The notes under the pieces are model-generated. The model searched no databases. It was not told the DNA's origin and saw nothing but the letters and a program-made list of their open reading frames with translations. Shown here piece after piece: positions 1 through 12,700 of a stretch of DNA of 64,000 bases. Origin of the DNA: Pithys albifrons albifrons (taxonomy: Eukaryota > Chordata > Aves > Passeriformes > Thamnophilidae); NCBI RefSeq assembly GCF_047495875.1, contig NC_092497.1, positions 72,734,463-72,798,462 on the forward strand, written 5' to 3'. Each line of letters starts with the position of its first letter. Within the stretch, counting starts at the first letter, position 1. The position numbers were made by a program, and so were the translations under genes.

Positions 1-623
1 TATTAAAAATATCCCCAAGAATTTTCCAGAAAGATATGAGACCTAACACAGAAGACAGGTAGAAGAGAGTAACTCAAACCTCATATCTTCTCACGTAGAT
101 ATGAAATAAAACATTTGCAAACACATAATTTCTGGATGCATTGAAGGCCAGAAAAACATATTCCGTTAGATTTTTACTTTTTCCTTCAACAGGAAGAACA
201 TAGAAAATAGGTGTTTGATTTGGAAACACATAAAGACTAAATTTGGGGTTACTGTTTTAAGACTAGGAAATAAATCATGTAACTTTTTACACAGTGTTAT
301 TCAATATGTTAAGACAAATGTTATCACACAGTATTTACTGGATATGTTAGTATACAAGTGGATTTTCTTCAATTTTGAATAATCATAAATGTAGCTACTA
401 TTTCTGGAATTTCATTGACAGACAGAGTATGTATTTTGTGTCTTGTCTTATTTATTCCCCCCTCTTTTGTTTTTATTTGTGAATAAAAACATGAACAGCT
501 TTAGAAATGGGGAACCATGGCAGGACATAGAGATGGAAAAGGAAGAGACAGAGTGTCTTGAGATAAAACTTGCATCTATAGAAGGAATGGTCAGATAAGA
601 ATTCTTTAAAAATCTCCTTGCAG

Positions 624-782
624 ATGAAGAAGGCGAAAAAAGTGCTGATTGAATCAGATGATGATGAAGAAGAAACCTATAAAGTTCCAGAATATAAAAC
701 AGTAATAAATGTTTCCTCAAAAGACCAGCTCAACATTACACTATCCAAGTGTGGACTGCAAATGTTGAGTAACTTGGGCATG
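624..782 (+). CDS. VPS13A: VPS13A exon (human exon 43 by count back from the end)
   Basis: Window residues 1-53. The acceptor is ccttgcag and the donor gtaaga; both borders are phase 0. It starts [17 protein letters not shown], an acidic linker, then YKVPEYKTV and [13 protein letters not shown], which leads into the VAB domain. The ATG at the exon start is an internal codon, not a translation start, because an acceptor abuts it and the protein is about 3170 residues long in the family. Confidence 0.93.
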
Positions 783-3700
783 GTAAGAAAGATTTCTTAA
801 CTATGCAGCATTAGAATTGCTGTATGAATGTTTACAGAGATCATCTTGATGAAGTCTTGTTCAGTTTGTTTGTATTTTGTACCCATTTTTTACTTTCTAG
901 GCATTTGCTGAAGCAGCTAGTCAAACTTCAGACATCTTCAAAAAAGACCGAGCACCATTTGTAATAATAAATTCTTTAGGACTTCCCATCATGGTCTCGC
1001 CTAGTGATGCCTTTAGTGTCCTTAATGTTGAATGTGGAGCGAAAATATTTCATTTAAACGATGGAGAAACTTTAAATATGGAATTTGTCAGAACTAAAAA
1101 TGAGAGTGACCAGTTCACAGCAATGACAACACTGAGTAGCAAGAGATTTTACATTCAGATCTGTAAGTTCTAAAGGTCATACATCTTCTGTTTCTGTAAA
1201 CACTACGTCATGCATAATACTGGTCTTGCACAGGTCAGTAAATTTTGGATGACTACATAACATGAAAGGATTGTTTCTTTGGATTCTAGATGGGTGGTAA
1301 TATTTGAAATCCTACTTTACTCTTTTCAGCTAAAAGTTGTACGTATTGTGCTCATTAATTTTTGCAGCATACATTTTCTACTGTGATAAATTAAAGTGAC
1401 TATTGTAGTCAAGTATTTCGTTTGCAATTATTTATTATTGGAAAAGTAAGCTTTCTTTTAGAGTTCTGAGCCCTGTATATAGGCATGTTTATAAAAGTTA
1501 CTCTAAAAGGGGATGTTTTTAAGTAACAATTGCTTTAGTAATTTTAGGCAAACCAGAGTTAAATCTAAAATTAAAATTTAGCTATTTTTAATGGTCTATT
1601 GTGTTAACAATTTAAATTGATGTATTGTAACAACTGTTTTTCAAACCTGACCATATGATGTATTAGTTGAATTGTTTTGCATTTGAGGAGCTGTACCGTG
1701 TTAATAAGCCATTGCATCTTGTAAACATTTCTTGTGAAGCACTAACTTGACTTGGACTAGCAAAACCCACTTAAATATTGGAGTGATGGACTCATTTACT
1801 GTTTTTCTTGTGGTAAAAAAAGAATCTTTGCTGTTTCCTTAGTAACACTGCAAGATCAGTATATTAAGAGTAGTGCTTGTACTTTTTAATCTGATTTTTT
1901 TCTATTGAGTGCACATTTTTGTCTTTCAAGTGTATCTTTCAGCTCATTTTGAGTGTTTCATGTCTCATTTTGTAAATTCTAGGTCCTCAGAATCATTCCA
2001 CTGTGGAAAAGATTCCGTTGACAAAAGTAGGTCGATGTATTTACAGAGTGAGACACGAGGAATCAGGTGTTGAAAGGTCCATTGTCTGCCAAATTGACAC
2101 TGTTGAAGGAAGCAAGATGATAACTATACGTTCTCCTATTCAGGTTATTGTATATCTATACATTTAAAATTCATTCTTACTTTAGTTTTTTAATGAATGA
2201 AAATGATCCTGTAGTCTTTAAATAAAAATTGAAAAAAGTGTATTTTAAAAAGGTATGTGGACTGTTCATATAACTTTGATTTGTGTATTATAAAGTAGTT
2301 TTGAAGAGATTTTGAAGAAAAAAGATTTTTCAAAGTAATAGACTGGGGTTGGATAACAACCAGGTTTTGGATCAGGATAATTCATCCGTAAACTTTTCTA
2401 ATACTGGCTCTAATTTCAGTCTTGAATTATTTGTTTTGTATGAAATGATCAAACTTCTTTTAAAGTTATCTTGGTTCCTCAAGGTTATTCCTAAATCAGA
2501 TTATTTTATTTTCTTCATCCTGTACCACTGATACATTCATTTCAAATTTAGTACAATGTCAGCTGAAAAGCAAGACCTTTGACCATGTATCTGTTTTGAA
2601 TGAATATTATTTTTGTTAGACACTATATGGTTAAAGGTACAGGGGTGATTCAGACATTAGTGTTCTATAGGGATGGTGTTCCTGTTACATTTCAGTTGCT
2701 TTTTTTGCTTAAAGTGGTTCATGACCTAATTTTCACTGTTTGATTCTTCCCTATTTTTTTTCTAAGAGTTAATAATGCCATTAAATTAATCCTAAAATAA
2801 ATAAAAAATAACATTTGCAAAGAAGAGAATTGCATGCCCCCCCAGTGATAATTGACATTGATGATTTAACCTTAAACGTTTGACTTCCCTTGTGTTTTCT
2901 GCCTCATGGATTTTTTTAACCCACAGACCCTAATATCTATTGTAATTTTAGGAGACAGTTCTTTGGAAAGTTATCTCATAGTTCCGATTTACATGTTTAT
3001 GGTTTTTCAGGGTCTTATGTTTTTCCTTGAAAAGCATTTTGCAGCCAGATAATTTAAAAAGATCTGATGTTTTTAGAGAAAGTTCTTCTGAAATACGTGA
3101 CCTTAAGTGGTAAATGGATAAGATGAAAAATGAGAAAGCTCTCATTCTGTGCTTTATTAAGCTCAAAATACTTTATCTTTCTAGTTTTTCCTAATGTATG
3201 TTCCTGGATTTTTATTTCACATAGATAAGGAATCATTTTTCAATCCCCTTAAATGTTTTTGAGGAAGGAAGATGCTTAGGGACTGCTTCACCAGAAAATG
3301 AATTCAACATACCCTTTTCCTCTTACAGGTACTTTATTGCATTGCCTTTTTAATGGGGAATATGTTTATACATGGTTGATTATTGAATGCATAAAACTAC
3401 ACTAAAAAAATTGTTTCCCTTTGCTACCTAATGCTGGAATAATACTGTGCTATCATGGTTGGGATCTTCTCAGGGCCTCTTAGTCAGGTGATGTCTAGTG
3501 AAGTAGTACAGCTTTTTTTTTCTGAAAAGTCTTCATTTGATTTTGTGATTCTGAAGTAAAATATTGAAACTGATACACTTAAACTCTATCAAAGATGTAG
3601 AAAAACACTTGTCAACCATAGAAAATCTTGACTTACAGCATAACTATGCTGTTAGCACATCCAGGCAAATAACAACTTAAAACTGCAAAGAATTTTCATA

Positions 3701-6700
3701 TAAATTTTAACTGAACTGTCACCATGTTTTAGTTATGTAGGTTTACTTTGATGAGGATTTTTTTATGATTACAGAGATTTTTCCCTCCTCTTTTCCTGCA
3801 AATGCTTTTCTTATATTTTACAACAAAAACTGTATCTTTTTCAGTACATAAGTTACACTTTACTTAGATTCATTAATTTGTTAATATTTCTCACCATCTC
3901 TATTTCATTTCACAAGGTTTAGTGATGTCCTGATTCATTGCACAGATAAGTTCCACTAGGCAGTCAAGAAATGTGTCATAGCAAAAAATCTTCAGTCAAG
4001 GAGCCACTGTATCAGATTAAAGCTGTTGCCTGAAAAAATCCATGTGTCTAAACAATGCATAAATTTGATGCTTTATGTGACTGAAAAGAAAGGCACTTCC
4101 TGCACATCTGTTATAAGAGTGAGTTGTTTATCCAGACCTTTTGCTTGGAGTAGAGAAGCACTTTTAAGAAAATTCAGTAGCTTCTTCATAAGAATCTCCA
4201 ACAGACCTTTCTTTGTAAGGGCAGCAAGCATATGGTCATATGAAACGAAAAAAAACCCTCTAACTGTTACAATAACATGAACTTTTGGGATCCCGTCCAC
4301 CTTTTGATTCTTTCTTTAATGAAGATAAAGGCAGAATCACTGCTAGAAGTCTTCTAAAATCCAAGTAATACTACAGTGTTCCTCCTTCATTGTAGTCTTT
4401 TATAGTTAAAAAAATTCAATCTCATATCGAGTGTCTAAAATTGTTTTCATTTACAGATCCATACTGACTTTGCAACCACTAGCCAATGAAAATGGAGTGG
4501 ATGGAGAATATGATATGTGTGAAGGAATTACATTTGATGAAATTATGAAAAATGTGGACAGTTTGATACAAAGGAAATGCCAGTCTGTGGGATCAACTAA
4601 CCATTCACTCATCTTCAATATTGTTCCTGTAAAAGATTCATTGACATCTTCATTATGTGCAGAAGATCAATGGGATTTTCCATATGTTGTTCATTTATGG
4701 CCTTCTGTTCTTCTCCGTAATCTTCTTCCTTACGTAATAACTTATTCTGTACAGGTAATTACCTAATGCGTGGCTTTTTGTGATGCTTTCCACCTATGAT
4801 ATGACAGCTGACCAGCTGGGTGGAGATTAAAATAAAGGTATTTGGTTAGAGTATTTGTGAACCAGATTCACAGATCTTATAAGAGCAAGTCTATCTGCAG
4901 AAAGGAAGTATTACAAGGATGTGAAGTGTGGTGGTATTAAGTCATAGATGCATGTGCAATGTGCAACTTAACACTTTATAGGTCTGGCCTTGTGAGAGAG
5001 TCACGCTGTTGGCTCGAGTGCAACTTGAGCCTAATTAAATAGTGTAGTTTTTCCTGTAAATTTTAACTGCCACAAGTGACTAAGTGGATCAGCCTGCTGA
5101 TAGTGTTTTATGTGCTATCACAGACTTTCAGCAGTAGCATGCTTTTAAAAATGCTCACAGGCCTGCCTTTTTGCCAGGTTTTGACTAGTCCCATATTTTT
5201 AATGCTTTCCAGATTAAATTAAATCATTAGGTGCACTCTGAGTCTTAATGGGTATTTATTCAAGTGCCAGATGCGAGCCAGTCTTGAGTAAAATACCTGA
5301 AACATGCACTGATTCCTCAGCACTAAACATTTCATTCTGTGGATCTGTTATGGTTGTGTCCCACTCCTTACTGATGAAGACTCAGAGTAATAGAAATATT
5401 GTTAGGAGACACAGAAAGATTTTGTTTCAGGTGGTCTTAATATTTAGCATTTGGACTGAAACAGTAGAAACTAATAATAAACTTTGTCACAAATAAATAA
5501 TTACTAGAACTAGAGACTTTAGCCTATAGTGAATGTACGGAAGTAACCGGCTCTTTTCTGTATATCTTTTAAAAAATTAAATTTAGTGAAGGAACTACTC
5601 TGTTGAGGAAAACTGTCATTTAGGTATTTGAATTTGGTGATAGATTTTTTTTGCTGTTAAATATTGATGACTATGCATTGGAGTTCCTTTTGCAAAATGA
5701 TGTATTAAGGTAGATGTTTAAGAAAGTAATGTAGTTAAATAGCAGCAAAAGTATTTTAAAATTGTGCCTAAATAACTTGTATCTTAATTTTTAAAGCTGA
5801 CTAGAAAATCAAAGTTGATATGAATTTCATGTGTGATTCATGTAAATGTATGTTGTTTGGTTTCTTTATTTTTAAAGGGAAATGGTAACAAATATGACAC
5901 TCTACAAGAAGGATGTTCAGCACAGATTCATAATGCAGTCTTGGATCAAACAAAACTAGATTTAAAGTTGCTTAACTATCTTGATCAAAATTGGAAAAGT
6001 GAGTACCATATAAAAAGCGATCTGCCTGATATCAGCTTCACAACATTTTACTGCATCACGGAGCTGGATACAACTGAACTAGATATTGCTGTTCACGTAA
6101 CCTACACAACTGGACAGATGGTTATAGCAATTCACAGTCCTTACTGGATGGTAAATAAAACCGGTCGAATGTTGCAATACAAAGCTGATGGTATTCACCG
6201 CAAGCATCCTCCAGATTACAAAAAGCCACTCCTTTTTTCTTTCCAGCCGAAGAACTTCCTCCAAAATAACAAGGTATTTAGTGTTTTGCAAAACCTGACA
6301 GCTCGATACTCCCTCATGTTGCTGTATGAAAGCATTTTAATACTTTGAAATTTATCTACACTATGCTGTGCTCTATAAATTGCATGAAACCTATGATATC
6401 TTTGTTTAATATTTTAAATAAGTGTGTTGTCAGATATGATTAAGACATTTACATTATCTAAAGTGTTGTTAAGAAAAAGGTTCTCATCTTTGAGAGAAAT
6501 AAAATTCACTGAAAAGTGTTTCCTAAATAAAAGAATTCCCTTTATTCCATTTAAACTGCGTTAGCAAAGGTCCCAGTTCAAAATAAGACATAGAACAAGC
6601 AAGACATGGAAACTGTGTAGGAAATGTAAAGCTGTGTGGTACTTGAAAAATGAATGCTTTGAGTGGTGGTTAGTAGATTAGTTCTGGATTCGTAGAATGC

Positions 6701-9700
6701 TAAGGTTAAGATTCAGTTCACTATCTGAGTTTGCTATGGGTTTTCTAATGCTGAATGTTACTGACAGATGAATGATATGATAGGCAGGCATTACAAGAGT
6801 TTGTTGATTTGCTCTGGTGTTTTAATGGTGAAAAGTTTTGGAAAGGATTCTTACATGGTTCCTTCCTCTGGAATGTTGTCCACTTGAAATGCTTATTCCA
6901 CATGGCTTATAAGTAAGCATGGTGGAAAATACATCTGTGAGATGATACGGGCAGTTATGTCTTGAGTTTTCAATAGCATCAGTATTTTCAGTATGCACTT
7001 ATGTTTATGCATACTTTAGATATGATTTTAAATGTTGTCAGTGACTGTAAATGGAAAATGAGTTCAGGGTTGTTCTTCACAGGTGCAGCTTAGGGTAACT
7101 GACAGTGAACTGTCTGATCATTTTTCACTGGACACTGTTGGAAGTCATGGTTCTGTGAAATGCAAGAGTCACAAAAAGGAATATCAAGTAAGTTATATTT
7201 ATCTTCCAAATTAATTATTTTCAAGATGAGGTAAGAAAAGAACAGTGTACTTCTAACAGTGTCTTTCTGTTCACAGGTTGGAGTCACCATAAACAACAGC
7301 AGTTTTAATATTACTAGAATTGTAACTTTCACTCCCTTTTTTATGATCTCAAATAGAAGTAAATATACTTTGGAAGTAGCTGAAGAAGGCAAGGAAAAGT
7401 GGATTCCCATTGTTTTGCAACAGGTAAACTTAAAATGGAAGCTATTCCACAATGTGTCTGTAAGGAAAATAGTTGGTTTGAACACTCATTGATGGGCAAC
7501 ATGAGCCACGTATGTGTTCAGTGACAATGCCTGAATGTATCATGCCTTTTCAGTAAATTATCTGTGTCCAGTTACTATTTCTTAGTGTTGCATTAGGACA
7601 TATTGTAAAACTGGTTTACCTTGTAAATGGAATTTTTTCTCTGTCACACCATATTGTGAGAAAAAGACCTGTATTCTTACTGTATTATCGCTCTACAGTG
7701 GCACTGCAACATCTATTCAGTTCAGCAGTGGTATGTGGTAGATGTGGTGTGCATCAAGTCACTTTGATATGGGAAGAAATTAGCTCATGTGGATCAGGTC
7801 AAATAGTGCAAAATTGTTTTTCTGGAGCTAGTCTCACTGCTGGTTTTTAGTGCTCAAAGAATAGTTTCTGCAGAGGCATTCCCAACCCTCCAGGCCAAGT
7901 GGCATGAAAATAAGGGTGTGCAACTCGGCTGTTTGCACTACAGTATCACACAATTAGGTTTTGTGTGTGTTGAGTCTTGGGGCCATCGTGCCTTCCTCCA
8001 GAACATGTAGGAAAAGCATCACCTGTTTGGGCTAGTGTTGGAGGTCTCTGAAAGCTTAAAGTGATCTGTTCTGCCTTCTGGGAAAGAGGGAAGTCTCCCT
8101 TCTTCCCTTCTTTTTCAGTGATTCTGGAAGAAAGCATTATCCAAAACAGAGCAGAGTTTAATCTAACAAACAGTGTGGTTGGAGGCCCGTTTGATTTGGT
8201 TTCAGATTATAGAAATACAGAATCATTAAGCGTGGAGTAGACTTCTAAGATGATGCATCAAGTCCAACTGCTAACTAGCACCACGATGTTCACCACTAAA
8301 CTATGTCCCCAAGTGCAACAGATTTTTTGAACGCTTCCTGTAATGGTGATTCCACTACTTCTTGGGCACCCTGTTCTAATGCCAGACCACCGTTTCAGTG
8401 AAGAAATTTTTCCTGATAGCAAATATAAACCTACCCTGGTGCAATTTGAGGCTGTTTCCTCTGGTCCTGTTGCATGGAAACCAACCCCCACCTTGCTATA
8501 ACCTTTCAGATTGTTGAAGAGAGTGGTAAGGTCCCCTCTGAGCCTCCTTTTCTCCAGACTAAACAATTTCAGCTCCCTCAGCTGTTCTTCATAGGACTGG
8601 TGTTCCAGACCCATCACCAGAACCATTGCCCTTCTTTGGACATGGTCCAGCACCTCAGAAAATGTTGTTAGATGTTATTATATCTTGGTGTGTTGAGGTT
8701 TATAGTTGATACAGAGTTGTTACTTGAATAAGCTGAATTATTTACAGGAACTTGTGAAATTTCTGCAAAAACTATGCAAAAGTATTAGTTTTGAAAGTAG
8801 AAATACATTGCCACTTAATCTGTGGATTTCCCACGTTGGCTCTTTTATTCATATGCCTACAGGATTTTCTCGTTTTATCTCACTGTTTCTCAGGTGTTTC
8901 ATAATTGTATTAATTAATCTTAGTCTTCTTTTGGCTATAAAGTACCAAGGAAAGACTATCTATTTTAGGATCACTCCTACTCCTAATAACTTTTGAAAGA
9001 CTAGATGTGGCAGTTTACTAAATGGAGAAGTAGAGGTCAACGCTAGAATCTGCATTCCCTCCTAAATCCTCTTTTCATTTTGTGTTGATATTTTGCTCTT
9101 TGATAGGCAGTGTGTAAAGGTCTGTGTTGTGACAAATAGGTCTGCCAGGGTTGTTCTTTTGTAACTCAGTTATCCAATCCACTCTCTTTTTTTCTCTTCT
9201 AAATCTAGGTAGCGTAAAGCCACTATTGATCTATCTTTGGGCATCCAGAACAAATTCCCAGGAACAATTTTCTGTCTTATCCTGTTCCTGAGATAGGGAA
9301 ATCTGGAGTCTTGCTGCCTAGAGTGTTTTTTAACTAATGCCTGTGGCTTTTTTTTTAATACTTTTCCTTACTCCTTTACCTTTGCTTAATCTTCAGAAAA
9401 CCAAACAGTTTGCTGAAATGTTAATTCATATTTTGGCTTGCTCCTGTTCTTGCTCCCCCTATTCTATTTCTGTCATTTTAAGATAACCAAAGTCATTCAT
9501 ACTTCTTTTATTTTTTTCATACTCTTTCTTAGTGACAGATTATCTGTCTTCTCAGGGGAAAAAGCAATTCTTTTGTAGAACCAATGTCCTCTGGGACATG
9601 GGAAGCAGTAAATCTATCTGAAACCTTAATCATTGTTTTTAGAAAAATCCATTATTCTACAAAAATTGCAGTAGAATTTGTTAGACAGTGATTAGTGTGC

Positions 9701-12700
9701 AGTGGCTTGCCAAGGATTGTCCTTTGAATTAGGTATACTGCAAGGCAATTGATCAACATATATCCTTAAAGAAAAAAGAAAAGACATTGCTGAAGACTGT
9801 CATAACACTGCTGCTAGATATAAAGATCCTATTGTGAAGCTGAAATTGTTGAATAAATACAAGTGCAAAGCACTTATCAAGTATGCGATAAAAGGCTTGA
9901 AAACAATATCATTGTGTCATGTTCTGTGCCTAAAATGTATGAAAAAATTAATTTTTCAATTTGCTGTGGTTTATTCTGTAGCATCTTGTTTAGCCAATCC
10001 TTTTTAGGTATTTTGGTTTTGATTTCAAACTTTCATTTGCTTTTGACTGATTCTCCTTGAATTTCATCTGGGCTCACTTAATTCCATGTTGAGACTTATT
10101 TGCTGTGTTTTATGCTAGTTTACAACACAATTTAAATTTCCTTAGTGGGACACATGTTGATGTAAATAACACCATTAATCGTACAGTTTAATTATATTTT
10201 TTTCCTTTGTCTTTCTGCTTCCTGTGGTGTGAGAAACAATGGGAAAGGGAACTTAGTGGCATGGTAAGTTGGTGAACTTGTCTTTCACCACTGAAGATTC
10301 AGTTCTAGGATTCAGATGCAATTTAATATGAACAACTCATTTCCTAAGCTATGTTGGAGAAAGATGCTTCTGAAATTTTGGATGCTGCATGTCAACAGTT
10401 TGAAATACAGAAAACAGGTCTATCTAAACAGACTATGGCTCTTGCTGATTGAGAGTTACTTTTAGTCATAGCTTGTTCCCGTGGCAGGACTGTATTAATT
10501 AGCTGGAAGCTTTGGATTAGTTACAATTAAAACTTTTGTTCTCTCTGTCTCCTGGTCTTCTCCGTTTAGTGAGTAAACTATTGAAGAGAGATTGTCTTTG
10601 AGATTGTTAAATCCATAGTTGCAGTGATTTAAGTTGTCAGTGTGAATAGCAGAACATGCTCTCTGATTTTGCAGCCTAATGCTTCATATTTTATTTATGC
10701 ATACTTTATAGCCACACATATATGTGTGTATATGCACTTTTAAATATATGTGAAGCATTTTTAAAAGAACAGATAGTAGCTTATGTCCTGTGTACTCAAG
10801 TTACTGTGGAGTGGTCTTTATCTTGATATCCCTTTTTGTCATTCATTGTCACTGTAAGATTGATTTGTAATTTGTATTTATTTGGAAAGAGGCGTGTTAA
10901 TGGAAGAACAGTTTTGTCTTATTTTTTTTGGTTTTCATCGAACATGTAATTTTCACTGTGGTAACCATTTTATACTCTGGATTTTGTATTCTTTATACAT
11001 TTTATTTTACTTCATGTGAATATGAAGTCTTTTTCTTTCCACTTTTAGCTCCTTAACTCTTCACTTTCTTCACTGTAGTCTGAATTATTTCTTGACTTCC
11101 TTTCAATTTATTGTGTTCAGGTAAGTAATTAGTTTTAGGTGTTTTGGTGTAGTTTCTGATCCAAATCAGTACACTTATGGGTAAAATTTTAGTAGATGAA
11201 CTTTGGACTAAAGTCAATGCTGTTTAACATGTAGTTTGTTTTCTCATTTTAAACTTTATGTTTTTTTTCTAGTGCATTCCTTTTTGGCCTGAGAATGATG
11301 CCAACAAACTGCTTGTTAGAGTTGAAAATTCTAATCTCCCCCCAAAGAAGATAAATTTTGATCAGCAAGAAAACTGTCTCCTACTGCATTTGGACAACAA
11401 GGTAAATGGTTGCCTTTGGAAATTAGGTAAAACTATACAAATCATTGTTTCATTTCTATTCTCAAGACTTTATTTTCTCATGCAGTCAAGTACTGCAAAA
11501 CCTTAGCTGAGAAAAAGATGATGTTTATGCAAATATATTCTCTCTTTCCTGTGTGTGTACACATAGGTATAAGTAGGTATTTTGTTTATGTTCTTCTCTG
11601 GGAAGCAGTTCTATAGAAGTTGAAACAGAGATTGTTTTGCAAGTATTCTCTCTCTGAGTAGTAGTATATTAGGTCTAAAGTAACAATAAGTCACTGGAGT
11701 TAAAATTAATTTTCTAAGTAAATTTACTTCCATGTTACAGGTAGTCTCATCTAGCACTAGTTCTTGCATATTTGAGTGATTTTAATGGTAGAACATTTTT
11801 GTGAGCATTAATAAAGGTGATTCTCAAATGAAGGTTCCTCTTCTACCAGCCTAACTTTTCACATTATGGAACTCCTGCATAGGTTTGATAGTAAGTGCAA
11901 TACCTGTTAACTAGTAGTTAGATCAAGGAAATATTTTGAAGATAAGATAAAATGGCTTATTTGTTTTACTATTTGATGGTTTTATCTTAGGAGAGTAAAA
12001 GTTTTTCAAAATATTCAAATTACGTTTGCTTCACTAGCAGTCTGTTCCATTGTTACTTACCTTGTAATTTTTACAACTGATAGCTTGGAGGAATTACCGT
12101 GGATGTCAACCTGACTGAACATTCTACAGTGATTACCTTTTCTAATTACCATGATGGCGCAGCTCCATTTCTGTTGATAAACCATACTAACGGCGAAGTT
12201 ATTGAGTACGGACAAAGGTGTGTATGAAATGTTTTAGTGTGGATGTCTGCATGGAGACTGTAATTTCATGTATTACAAGCATGCCTATCTCTTAAGAAAC
12301 TTAATTTTTGTCTCTTACAGAAACTATTTTTAAAGAAATGGCAGGGTAATTTTAACAGAGCACCCAAAAATACCTTGCTTGATAAACTGTGGATAATGAA
12401 TTGTTATCAGTGTTATGTAGTGCTAGGTAGTTCTTCAAGTAAATAAGCTATTTTGTGAGGTAAAGAAGCCCTCTGGTGTCTTTTATATGAATTTTGTGCC
12501 CTTTCCCTCTGCATTCCTGGTGAGGGCTCTTCTGGAACTGTGTGGATGCTGACTGTACTGAGTAAGTTACAAACGAGTTATGGCTGCAGTGTTGAGAAGT
12601 GTAAGCATACCTACAGCATTTTTTAACTGTTTCTTTCTAAAAGCCAAACAATCTTAAGGTGTTTTTCCCTTCAGTCAGAGCAGTGTTGCTTAAGGATTCT

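Noticed and set aside
1..623. A further upstream VPS13A exon
   Set aside because: An acceptor-like tract near 191 is followed at once by stops, and no frame resembles VPS13A. The stretch reads as intron.
618..800. Possible translation start at the ATG at 624
   Set aside because: A strong acceptor ends at 623 and the codons match the interior of VPS13A, so this is an internal methionine.
7090..7485. A 131-codon open frame on the minus strand
   Set aside because: It is antisense to two well-supported VPS13A exons and resembles no known protein. Constraint on the sense codons explains the lack of stops.
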